Origin: Candidatus Olsenella pullistercoris
GTDB lineage: Bacteria > Actinomycetota > Coriobacteriia > Coriobacteriales > Atopobiaceae
Direction of reading: 5' to 3'
NCBI GenBank assembly: GCA_019116525.1
Contig: DXBM01000010.1
Span: 19,603-83,602, forward strand
DNA: 64,000 nt
Shown here: positions 42,101-50,610 of the stretch, one piece after another
Layout of the letters: every line of letters begins with the position of its first letter
Position numbering within the stretch: the stretch's first letter is position 1
Translations under genes and position numbers: made by a program
The notes under the pieces: generated by a model
What the model saw: only the letters and a program-made list of their open reading frames with translations
The model's database searches: none
Told to the model about the DNA's origin: nothing

Positions 42101-42678
42101 TCAAGGAGCGAGCCGACTACATCGGCGAGCAGGTCGCAGACCTCGAGAGCGCGCGCACGTCGCTCAAGAAGATCACCGCGGCGATCGATCGCAAGATGCG
42201 CAACCGGTTCCTTGCAGTGTTCGAGCGAGTGAACCGCAACTTCGCTGAGATCTTCTCGCTTCTGTTCCCGGGCGGCCAGGCGCACATCGAGATGACGAAC
42301 CCCGACGACCCCTCCGAGACGGGCATCGAGATCATCGCGCAGCCGAGAGGCAAGAAGCTCGCAAAGATGATGCTCATGAGCGGCGGCGAGAAGTCCCTCA
42401 CGGTGCTCGCGCTCCTGTTTGCCGTCTATCAGGTGCGAACGGTTCCCTTCTATGTCTTTGACGAGGTCGAGGCCGCCCTTGACGACTCGAACCTCTCCAA
42501 GCTGCTCGACGCGATCGAGCGGCTCAAGCAGTCCACGCAGCTGATCGTCATCTCTCACCAGCGCAGGACGATGGAGCAGGCGGACGTTCTCTACGGCGTG
42601 TCCATGCAGGCCGACGGCGTGAGCCGGGTGGTCTCGCAGAGGCTCGACCGAGCAACCGGAAAGGTGGTTGATGCGTAA
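39142..42678 (+). CDS. smc: Chromosome segregation protein SMC
   Basis: GTG 39142 (MYLKSLTLKGFKSFADKT) is preceded by GGAGGA. The 1178-aa length is normal. The N-terminal head has Walker A 'VVGPNGSGKSNVSDAI' (core 'GPNGSGKSN'). Long coiled coils flank a hinge at about 503-640, and the C-terminal head has the signature 'LMSGGEKSLTVLALLFA' (core 'SGGEKSL') and Walker B 'YVFDEVEAALDD'. SMC dimers with ScpAB extrude DNA loops and organise the nucleoid. The coding sequence is extremely rich in GAG/GCG codons, which creates many false antisense ORFs. It overlaps ftsY by 8 nt. Confidence 0.97.
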   Translation: MYLKSLTLKGFKSFADKTHMAFDPGLTVVVGPNGSGKSNVSDAILWVLGEQSAKQLRGQAMEDVIFSGSSARGAVGVAEVTLVLDNSDHTLPIDFSEVGITRRMYRSGESEYLINGAPSRLMDVQDILHDSGLGKDTHSIISQGKLDSILSSRPEERRALIEEAADISKHRRRKERSLRKLVSMDENLARAKVVARELQRQLRPLERQVDRAQRARALEEELSALEVQLAVDDLRRLQESYGRLSSRGQEADAACELAQYRLDEKSRELEKLQSLLEQKGLFVGDLGEQRRRMQDILGRMDSDMRLLEEKGKNMVSRLSDMRMQLSTTEKQRADALGERERALSDLSDARVREESLRATVDELEDTSKKAAERRRALDRELAGITAEEREARAEADRETLAYAKLEEQISSAEVEDQMFASRLEQIDEAVRNAEEVLANRLERAEELDELIAAAREREEELAKLIDERDAALKDARAREGAARASLSAAQATLDALRAVDADVESASPLVARLADLAGERLECRLADLVDADPSVEGLVERLLGDDLAALVVPDARTASGLAADALGLGAAEGRATIVPKSPSAVAAVSDAPGTALMGRLRVSDEGRALLEALLGNVRLVEDADAAMRAHEQCPSCLYVTPDGICVLPDGRVRVGAAPSAETGALERKRKIRELQGSLPELERALSGASEDVVSAERALAEAREDATEAKGQLARLTAELASVTSERGRLEAQLTSASSERAQVTKRRAAAAERAAEAHEQIDAHRSAARAASERAAELARSLDERSSEHEEAVREQSKASRELSDARLELAMVCERRANLERRERELQGRVRELDGRIAATARSSRALEVVRLRVDPLHERYDAIRERALEWAARLKDRASLAEADSDSLKRTIGGAREAVAAATRELDAAREAANEVKVDLGRLEVQVETAVNAIVATGAVLDEALLLPEPDDREAAERRVSSLKREIEAIGPVNAVAMDEYLRLKERADYIGEQVADLESARTSLKKITAAIDRKMRNRFLAVFERVNRNFAEIFSLLFPGGQAHIEMTNPDDPSETGIEIIAQPRGKKLAKMMLMSGGEKSLTVLALLFAVYQVRTVPFYVFDEVEAALDDSNLSKLLDAIERLKQSTQLIVISHQRRTMEQADVLYGVSMQADGVSRVVSQRLDRATGKVVDA

Positions 42679-43579
42679 GATGGGCCTTCTCGACAGCCTC
42701 AAGAACGGGCTCAAGCGGTCGCGCGAGGCGATCAACGAGATCTTCTACATGGGCGGGCAGGTCGACGAGGAGTTCTGGGAGGACCTCGAGGACACGCTCG
42801 TGATGGGCGACATGGGCGCTGAGCTCGTCATGCGCGTCGTGGACGACCTGCGCGAGCAGGCGGCGCGACAGAACCTCACGCGTGCCGAGCAGATCCGCGA
42901 CGCGCTCGCCGAGCGCCTGGCGGCAGAGTTCCCCGAGGCCGCGCGGGACCCGTTCACCGACGTGCCGAGCTGCGTTCTGTTCGTTGGCATCAATGGCGCG
43001 GGCAAGACGACGACCGTCGGGAAGCTCGCCGGCCGCGCGAAGGCGGCGGGCGTCCCGTGCCTCATCGGGGGTGCCGACACCTTCAGGGCGGCTGCCATCG
43101 AGCAGCTCGAGGTGTGGGGCGAGCGCGCCGGCGTTGACGTGGTGACGCGCGAGCGCGGTGCCGACCCGGCGAGCGTGTGCTACGACGTGGTGGAGGAGGC
43201 CGAGCGCAGGGGCGCCGAGCTCGTGCTCGTTGACACGGCGGGCCGCCTGCACACCTCCGCTGACCTCATGCGTGAGCTGGCCAAGGTCGTGAACGTCACG
43301 CGCAAGCGCTCCTCGGCGCCCGTCTCGGTCGTGCTCGTCATCGACGCCACCACCGGGCAGAACGGCCTCAACCAGGCTCGCGAGTTCAACGAGGCGCTCG
43401 AGCTCGACGGGCTCATCGTCACCAAGCTCGACGGCACCGCCAAGGGTGGCATCGCGCTTGCCATATCCAGCCAGCTGGGCCTCCCCATCTACCGCATTGG
43501 GGTGGGGGAGTCCCTTGACGACCTCCAGACCTTCGATGCGCTCGACTTCTGTCGCGCGCTCGTGGGCGAAGGGATGTGA
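42671..43579 (+). CDS. ftsY: Signal recognition particle receptor FtsY
   Basis: ATG 42671 (MRKMGLLDSLKNGLK) follows AAGGTGG; ATG 42680 is an alternative, and the track start is a TTG. The 302-aa protein is a minimal FtsY with N and G domains and no long acidic A domain. GTPase motifs are G1 'GINGAGKTTTVGKLA', 'GADTFRAAAIEQL', 'DTAGRLHTS' and 'TKLDGTAKGG'. FtsY docks SRP-ribosome complexes at the membrane for co-translational insertion. The start overlaps smc, and the partner ffh follows after 2 nt, so SRP and its receptor are co-expressed. Confidence 0.96.
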   Translation: MRKMGLLDSLKNGLKRSREAINEIFYMGGQVDEEFWEDLEDTLVMGDMGAELVMRVVDDLREQAARQNLTRAEQIRDALAERLAAEFPEAARDPFTDVPSCVLFVGINGAGKTTTVGKLAGRAKAAGVPCLIGGADTFRAAAIEQLEVWGERAGVDVVTRERGADPASVCYDVVEEAERRGAELVLVDTAGRLHTSADLMRELAKVVNVTRKRSSAPVSVVLVIDATTGQNGLNQAREFNEALELDGLIVTKLDGTAKGGIALAISSQLGLPIYRIGVGESLDDLQTFDALDFCRALVGEGM

Positions 43580-43581
43580 CC

Positions 43582-44958
43582 ATGTTCAACTCGCTCTCCG
43601 ACCGTCTCCAGGACACCTTCGAGCGCCTGCGCTGCAAGGGACGCCTCACCGAGGACGACATCAACGTCGCCATGCGCGAGATTCGCATGGCGCTGCTCGA
43701 GGCTGACGTCAACTACCGCGTGGTCAAGGAGTTCGTGGGTCGCTGCAAGGAGAAGTGCCTTGCCGCCGACGTCCTCGACTCCCTCACGCCTGCGCAGAAC
43801 GTCGTTCGCGTGGTGCTTGACGAGCTGACCGTTCTGCTCGGCTCGACTGACTCCAAGCTCACGCTTGCGCAGAACCGCACCCCCAACGTCATCATGCTCG
43901 TGGGCCTTCAGGGCTCGGGCAAGACGACCGCGGCCGCCAAGCTCGCCTACCTGCTCAAGCGCGAGGGGCACAGCCCGCTGCTCGCCGCGTGCGACACGCA
44001 CCGACCTGCCGCTGCCGACCAGCTCGCGACGCTCGGCGGCGAGATCGGCGTGGCGGTCTTCCGCGGCGAAGGCAAGGACGCCGTTGCCGTTGCCTCGGGC
44101 GCCATCCAGGAGGCGGTCGACCACCTGAACGACATCGTGATCGTGGACACCGCGGGCCGCCTGCAGATCGACGAGGAGATGATGGAGGAGGCCGTCGCGA
44201 TCAAGCGGGCGGTTCGCCCGGACCAGGTCCTCATGGTCGTCGACGCCATGACCGGCCAGGATATCGTCAACGTGGTCACGGAGTTCGCCAACCGCGTGGA
44301 CTTTGACGGCGTCATCATGTCCAAGCTCGACGGCGACGCGCGCGGCGGCGGCGCGCTCTCGGTGCGCGAGGTCACGGGCAAGCCCATCAAGTTCGTCTCC
44401 ATGGGAGAGAAGCCCGACTCTCTCGAGGTCTTCCACCCCGATCGCATGGCCAAGCGCATCCTTGGCATGGGCGACGTTGTCGGCATCATCGAGCAGGCGC
44501 AGAAGGTCGCTGACGAGCAGCAGGTCGCTGACGCGGAGCGCATGCTGCGCGAGGGCTTCACGATGGACGACCTGCTCTCCCAGATGCAGCAGATCAGGAA
44601 GATGGGCGGCCTGCAGAAGCTCATGGGGATGATCCCCGGCATGGAGCGCGCGATGGCGCAGGCACCCGGCGCGATGGACGAGTCCCAGATGACGCGCATG
44701 GAGGCGATCATTCACTCCATGACCAAGGAGGAGCGCGCTCGCCCGAAGATCATCAACGGCCAGCGCCGCAGGCGCATCGCCCAGGGCTCGGGGCGCTCCG
44801 TGCAGGAGGTCAACCAGCTCATCAAGCAGTGGGGCGAGATGAACAAGATGATGGGCAAGGTCAAGGGCATGATGCAGCCAGGGATGGGCGGCAAGAAGGG
44901 TCGTCGCGCCATGCAGCAGATGATGCGCAACATGGGCGGCGGACGCATGCCGTTCTAG
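43582..44958 (+). CDS. ffh: Signal recognition particle protein Ffh
   Basis: ATG 43582 (MFNSLSDRLQ) matches the family N-terminus and has AAGGGA upstream; the track GTG at 43576 overlaps the ftsY stop and is possible. The 458-aa protein has the NG GTPase ('GLQGSGKTTAAAKLA', 'DTHRPAAADQL', 'DTAGRLQID', 'SKLDGDARGG'). A methionine-rich M domain follows ('MGGLQKLMGMIPGM', 'GRSVQEVNQLIKQ') and binds signal peptides and 4.5S RNA. It ends the rnc-smc-ftsY-ffh operon and is followed by a strong terminator. The usual rpsP-rimM-trmD genes do not follow. Confidence 0.97.
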   Translation: MFNSLSDRLQDTFERLRCKGRLTEDDINVAMREIRMALLEADVNYRVVKEFVGRCKEKCLAADVLDSLTPAQNVVRVVLDELTVLLGSTDSKLTLAQNRTPNVIMLVGLQGSGKTTAAAKLAYLLKREGHSPLLAACDTHRPAAADQLATLGGEIGVAVFRGEGKDAVAVASGAIQEAVDHLNDIVIVDTAGRLQIDEEMMEEAVAIKRAVRPDQVLMVVDAMTGQDIVNVVTEFANRVDFDGVIMSKLDGDARGGGALSVREVTGKPIKFVSMGEKPDSLEVFHPDRMAKRILGMGDVVGIIEQAQKVADEQQVADAERMLREGFTMDDLLSQMQQIRKMGGLQKLMGMIPGMERAMAQAPGAMDESQMTRMEAIIHSMTKEERARPKIINGQRRRRIAQGSGRSVQEVNQLIKQWGEMNKMMGKVKGMMQPGMGGKKGRRAMQQMMRNMGGGRMPF

Positions 44959-44999
44959 GCGCCCTTGGCTAGATGCGGGCTTGCCTTTCCCGACGCACT

Positions 45000-45036
45000 A
45001 AGAACCCCCAGGCAGAGCGCCTGGGGGTTCTTGCTT
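45000..45036 (+). terminator. Rho-independent terminator after ffh
   Basis: A perfect 14-bp stem (AAGAACCCCCAGGC / GCCTGGGGGTTCTT) with a 5-nt AGAGC loop is followed by GCTT. The T-rich 3' side lies inside the stem. Confidence 0.92.
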
Positions 45037-45085
45037 GAGGCGTCCGCGCGGCGCCCTCCGGGCTCTTTGGAGCACGTGCACTCAT

Positions 45086-45207
45086 GTGTTGGGTGATTCT
45101 GCTGGCGCACATAAAGTGCTGTTTCGTAGGTGCCATTTCTCTAGCTGCGGTTCTTTGGATGATGAAGGCTCTCGTACTCCTTGCCATCTCATAAAACCAC
45201 CCAACAC
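45086..45207. repeat. Intergenic inverted repeat, GTGTTGGGTG family
   Basis: GTGTTGGGTG (45086-45095) and CACCCAACAC (45198-45207) are perfect inverted arms. Similarity extends a few bases to either side. The 102-nt interior includes a GCAC-ATAAA-GTGC hairpin and is less GC-rich than the surroundings. It occupies the otherwise gene-free stretch between the ffh terminator and the SpoU promoter. No ORF in it looks real. Confidence 0.65.
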
Positions 45208-45250
45208 TTGCGAGGGGTGGCGCACGGCTCGCTCGGGAAGGACGACTCGC

Positions 45251-45256
45251 TAGAAT
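45251..45256 (+). promoter_or_regulatory. -10 element for the SpoU methyltransferase gene
   Basis: TAGAAT preceded by CGC lies 32 nt before the GTG start, the only AT-rich hexamer nearby. The -35 is not clear. Confidence 0.4.
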
Positions 45257-45288
45257 CAACATGATGAAAAGCGACGAAGGGAGAGAGC

Positions 45289-46107
45289 GTGGCACGGCTA
45301 GCTCAGCTGGGAACGATCGACGACAAGCGGCTGGACGTCTTTGCCCGTCTCTCCGAGCACCAGCTCAAGAACGCGCTCGAGGTCGAGCGCGGCGTGTTTA
45401 TCGCTGAGTCCCACCTCGTTGTTGACGTCGCGCTCGACAGCGGGGCGGAGCCGCTCGCCTTTCTCGTGGACGAGCGCGACCTGCCCGCAAGCGAGCGCAT
45501 CCTCGCCCGGACGGGGGATGACGTGCCCGCATACGTGCTTCCGCACGAGCAGGTCTCGCGCCTCACCGGGTTTCATCTCACGCGCGGGTTGCTGTGCGCC
45601 ATGCGTCGGCCACGCGCCCTCTCGCTCGCCGAGGCGCTTGACGGCGCCCGTCACGTGGCCGTGCTCGAGGACCTGGTTGACGTAGCCAACGTGGGCGCGC
45701 TCTTCCGCAACGCTGCCGCGCTCGGCGTCGACGCGGTGGTTCTCTCGCCGCGCTGTGCCGACCCGCTCACTCGCCGCGCGCTACGAGTGTCGATGGGCTG
45801 TGCCCTCAAGCTCCCGTGGGCTCGAGCGGCGGAGGGGGAGTGGCCGGAGGGCGCCTTTGACGTCCTGCACGAGCTTGGGTTCGAGTGCCTTGCGATGGCG
45901 CTCGACGAGCGCGCCGTTCCCCTTGACGACCCAAGTCTCGCGCGCGCCGGCAGGCAGGCTCTCGTCTTTGGGAGCGAGGGCCCCGGGCTCACGGCTCGCG
46001 CGCTCGCCGCGTGCGACCGCACCGTCATCATCCCCATGGGCCGCGAGGTTGACTCCCTGAACGTTGCCGCCAGCTCTGCCATCGCCTTCTGGCAGCTCTT
46101 CAGATAG
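45289..46107 (+). CDS. TrmH/SpoU-family RNA 2'-O-methyltransferase
   Basis: GTG 45289 follows GAAGGGAGAG. The 272-aa protein has an N-terminal substrate-binding domain ('VFIAESHLVVDVAL'). A SPOUT knot domain follows with motif 1 'LEDLVDVANVGALFRNAAALG' (core 'VANVGALFRNA'), motif 2 'LVFGSEGPGL' and motif 3 'IPMGREVDSLNVAASSAIA' (core 'SLNVAASSAI'). Such enzymes transfer methyl from SAM to ribose 2'-OH in tRNA or 23S rRNA; the target nucleotide cannot be told. Single gene, convergent with ftsH. Confidence 0.92.
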   Translation: MARLAQLGTIDDKRLDVFARLSEHQLKNALEVERGVFIAESHLVVDVALDSGAEPLAFLVDERDLPASERILARTGDDVPAYVLPHEQVSRLTGFHLTRGLLCAMRRPRALSLAEALDGARHVAVLEDLVDVANVGALFRNAAALGVDAVVLSPRCADPLTRRALRVSMGCALKLPWARAAEGEWPEGAFDVLHELGFECLAMALDERAVPLDDPSLARAGRQALVFGSEGPGLTARALAACDRTVIIPMGREVDSLNVAASSAIAFWQLFR

Positions 46108-46110
46108 CAA

Positions 46111-46143
46111 GACCCCCTCTGGCACCGAGGGCCAGAGGGGGTC
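46111..46143. terminator. Bidirectional terminator between SpoU and ftsH
   Basis: A perfect 13-bp stem (GACCCCCTCTGGC / GCCAGAGGGGGTC) with a 7-nt loop lies between two convergent stop codons. It should work for both strands. Confidence 0.8.
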
Positions 46144-46167
46144 GGAATCGCTGGGGGCGTTGCGTCG

Positions 46168-48069
<1,902 letters not shown>

Positions 48070-48171
48070 CGTTTGCGCTTACCCTTCGTAGTGTTGGCAC
48101 TTGGGTTGATTGATACCCAGTTTATCCGCCTTAGTCGCGCGAGGCGCGCCGATGCGCACAGATTCCCCGCG

Positions 48172-50079
48172 TCAGGCCTGGCCGCGGGCGGTCCGCTCGG
48201 GGAGCTCGCCGGCTCGGTAGGCGGCGAGAAGGGCGCGCAGGTCGGCGATCTGCTCGCGGATGTCGGCGCCGGTGTCGGTGTCCCCGACGGTGAGCGGAGC
48301 GGGGCGAGCCTCGAACCGGTCGTCGTCGCTCATGATGTCGGCGTTGAGGTCGAGCACGTCGTCGATCGACGCGAAGGGCCTGTGCGCCTTGATTCGCATC
48401 CCTCGGGGGTCCGAGATGAGCGTGTAGCCGGCGATTCCGGTCGTCTTGTGGTAGGCCTCGCAGAAGCCGCCGTCGATGACGACGAGCCTTCCGCCCGCTC
48501 GAACGGGCCTCTCGCCCTTGGAGGCGTGCACGGGCGTGTGCCCGTTTATGACGTGGCCGTGCACGGGGTCGCACCCAAAGTCCTCGAGCACCCGCGCGCA
48601 CGCGGCGGGGTCGTCCATGAGCCGGTAGTAGGGGTCGCGCGGCTCGTCCCACGTGGAGCGGTCGGTGAAGTAGGTCCGCTCGAAGGTCTTGACGACGCGC
48701 CCCGAGAGGGGGGAGTACCGCCCGCACCAGAGGTACCACATCCAGTCGAGCGAGACCTGGTCGTGCTCGAGCCAGGCGCGGCGGGCGAGGCGGTCGGCGT
48801 AGTCGTAGTAGGCCCTTCCGGCGAGCAGCTGCCCCTGGTGGTTCACGGGGTGGAACGTGCCGTCCTCGTCCATGGGAACGCAGGCGTGGAAGAGCACGTT
48901 GTCGTTCGACACGAGGTACGCGCTCCCGTGCTCGTAGAGGAAGTTCACGTGCGCGCGGAGCTTGTCGGAGGTGCGGACCGCCTCGAGGAGGTTGTCCATG
49001 ACGCGGGCCTCCTCGGCGGTGAGCTCGTAGGGCCGCGACGCGTCGAGCGTGGGGAAGTCGCGCGTGCGCAGCTCGTAGGCCCTCCCGCCCACCTCGCACG
49101 TCCCGCGCTGCGGGTCGACGTGCCCGAGCAGCAGCCGGTCCTCCATCCCCCAGTTGGGGTGGCGCGAGATGGTCTGCCCCTCCAGCTTGAAGAGGATGAC
49201 GGAGATGGCCTTCTCCACCGGGCTCATCCCGTCGTCGGCGCGATAGGTCGCCTCCGCGAAGAGCGCGAGCTCACGCAGCGACACTCCGTAGGCGCTCTCC
49301 AGGATCTTGAGGCTGTCATAGTGGATGTTGTTGCGGATGACGGCGGCGAGGCACGCGGCGGACCCTGCGGCTGCGCCCATCCACACGATGTCATGGTTGC
49401 CCCACTGCAGGTCGACGGAGTGGTAGCCCATGAGGCTGTCGATGATCTTGTCGGCGTGCGCGCCGCGGTCGAACACGTCGCCGACGACGTGGAGGTGGTC
49501 CACCGCGAGGCGCTTCACGAGCGAGGCGAGGCTCACGATGAAGTCGTCTGCCGAGCCCGTCTCAACGATCGTGTCGATGATGCGCCGATGGTAGCGCTGG
49601 CGCTCGTCGCCCTCCCCGGGGGAGGCGTGGAGCAGCTCGTCGATGATGTAGGCGTACTCGACGGGCATGGCGCGGCGCACCTTGGAGCGAGTGTAGGAGT
49701 CGGAGAGGAAGCGCGCGAGGCGCACGAGGCGCATGAGCGTGATCGCGTACCACTCGTCCGTGGCGCGGCCCTCCTCCCGCAGGCGGCGGAGCTTGCGGTG
49801 GGGGTAGTAGATGAGGGTGCAGAGGTCGGCCTGCTCTCCGAGCGTGAGCTCAAAGCGGAACGTGTCCGCCACGCGCTCTCGAATGACGCCGGAGCAGTTG
49901 GAGAGGATGTGCTTGAACGCCTCGTACTCGCCGTGCACGTCCGAGACAAAGTGCTCGGTGCCCTTCGGCAGGTTGAGGATGGCCTCGAGGTTGATGATCT
50001 CCGAGTACGCCGAGCGCGCGGTGGGGAACTTCTCGGACAGGAGCTCGAGGTACTTGCGGCTGGGTTCTGTCTGTGACAT
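48172..50079 (-). CDS. fbp: Fructose-1,6-bisphosphatase, class III
   Basis: ATG 50079 follows GGAAAGGA on the minus strand. The 635-aa length and the calcineurin-like metallophosphatase motifs mark the large class III enzyme: 'FVSDVHGEYEAF', 'GDVFDRGAHADKI', 'WGNHDIVWMG', 'INGHTPVHASKG' and 'VIDGGFCEAYHKTTG'. This class is otherwise typical of Firmicutes. It hydrolyses fructose-1,6-bisphosphate in gluconeogenesis. The gene is alone and divergent from the T-box leader of ileS. The long plus-strand ORF opposite it (47770-50076) is a shadow. Confidence 0.95.
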   Translation of the reverse strand: MSQTEPSRKYLELLSEKFPTARSAYSEIINLEAILNLPKGTEHFVSDVHGEYEAFKHILSNCSGVIRERVADTFRFELTLGEQADLCTLIYYPHRKLRRLREEGRATDEWYAITLMRLVRLARFLSDSYTRSKVRRAMPVEYAYIIDELLHASPGEGDERQRYHRRIIDTIVETGSADDFIVSLASLVKRLAVDHLHVVGDVFDRGAHADKIIDSLMGYHSVDLQWGNHDIVWMGAAAGSAACLAAVIRNNIHYDSLKILESAYGVSLRELALFAEATYRADDGMSPVEKAISVILFKLEGQTISRHPNWGMEDRLLLGHVDPQRGTCEVGGRAYELRTRDFPTLDASRPYELTAEEARVMDNLLEAVRTSDKLRAHVNFLYEHGSAYLVSNDNVLFHACVPMDEDGTFHPVNHQGQLLAGRAYYDYADRLARRAWLEHDQVSLDWMWYLWCGRYSPLSGRVVKTFERTYFTDRSTWDEPRDPYYRLMDDPAACARVLEDFGCDPVHGHVINGHTPVHASKGERPVRAGGRLVVIDGGFCEAYHKTTGIAGYTLISDPRGMRIKAHRPFASIDDVLDLNADIMSDDDRFEARPAPLTVGDTDTGADIREQIADLRALLAAYRAGELPERTARGQA

Positions 50080-50227
50080 GGCTTCCTTTCCGACAGCGTC
50101 TCACCAATGGTGGGTTGTCCCCCGGGATCGTGGCAACCCTTTTTCGGCGAGAAGGGCGCGCGGCTGTGGCTTTGGGCGCGACTCCTCGTCCTTCTCGGCG
50201 ACGGCGCGCCCGGGTCCGCGCAAACGT

Positions 50228-50236
50228 GCTACCATG
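50228..50236 (+). promoter_or_regulatory. Extended -10 for the ileS T-box transcript
   Basis: TGCTACCAT lies just before the first conserved T-box sequence and fits the extended -10 form used elsewhere in the window. No -35 is obvious. Confidence 0.45.
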
Positions 50237-50247
50237 CTCTCCGAGGC

Positions 50248-50512
50248 GTTGAAGGGGAGAGTACCCGGGAGCGCGCGGCCCAGAGAGAGCGGGGACGGTG
50301 GGAGCCCGCGGTCGCGTCCCGGCGAAGATCACCCCCGAGCCGCGGCCCCAAAGCGCCGCCGAGAAGCACGGTCTTCTCGCCGCGCGAGTAGGCGTCGCCG
50401 GAGTGGCCGCCGACACAGGCCAGCCGAGTACGGCGGATATCCGCTCGCTGGGTGGTTCACAAGCGAAGTCGCGCAGGCGCTTCGTCCCAGCAGGAGGGAC
50501 GGGCGCCTTTTT
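50248..50512 (+). promoter_or_regulatory. Isoleucine T-box leader of ileS, with transcription terminator
   Basis: The leader has the canonical order. GAGAGTA (50257) opens Stem I and 'CAGAGAGAGC' with 'GGTGGGAGCC' forms its distal AG-bulge and loop. The specifier loop is 'GAAGATCACC', with ATC (Ile codon) at 50328-50330. The T-box bulge TGGT at 50453-50456 can pair with the ACCA end of tRNA-Ile (discriminator A). GCTGGG (50447) pairs with CCCAGC (50486) in the antiterminator. The competing terminator AGGCGC-TT-CGTCCC / GGGACG-G-GCGCCT then TTTTT spans 50475-50512. Uncharged tRNA-Ile should therefore favour read-through. Control is by transcription attenuation, unlike the short translational ileS T-boxes of many actinobacteria. 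Confidence 0.92.
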
Positions 50513-50524
50513 GGTGTCCGAGGC

Positions 50525-50598
50525 GATGAGACGAAGGGACAGTCCCTTTGTCTCATCAAACGAGAAATGAGACAAAGGGACTGTCCCTTCGTCTCATC
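50525..50598. repeat. REPIN: two inverted palindromes, GATGAGACGAAGGGAC family
   Basis: Left unit 50525-50557 has arms GATGAGACGAAGGGAC / GTCCCTTTGTCTCATC with one mismatch pair. The right unit, 50567 to about 50598, is its reverse complement with about one change. A 9-nt spacer separates them. It sits between the T-box terminator and the ileS ribosome site, so every full-length ileS mRNA contains it. Confidence 0.88.
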
Positions 50599-50610
50599 GA
50601 AGGAGGAAGC

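Noticed and set aside
44959-45288. 4.5S RNA or tRNA gene after ffh
   Set aside because: No GGAA-tetraloop domain typical of SRP RNA and no tRNA cloverleaf with a TTC-arm could be traced; only a terminator and an inverted repeat are visible.
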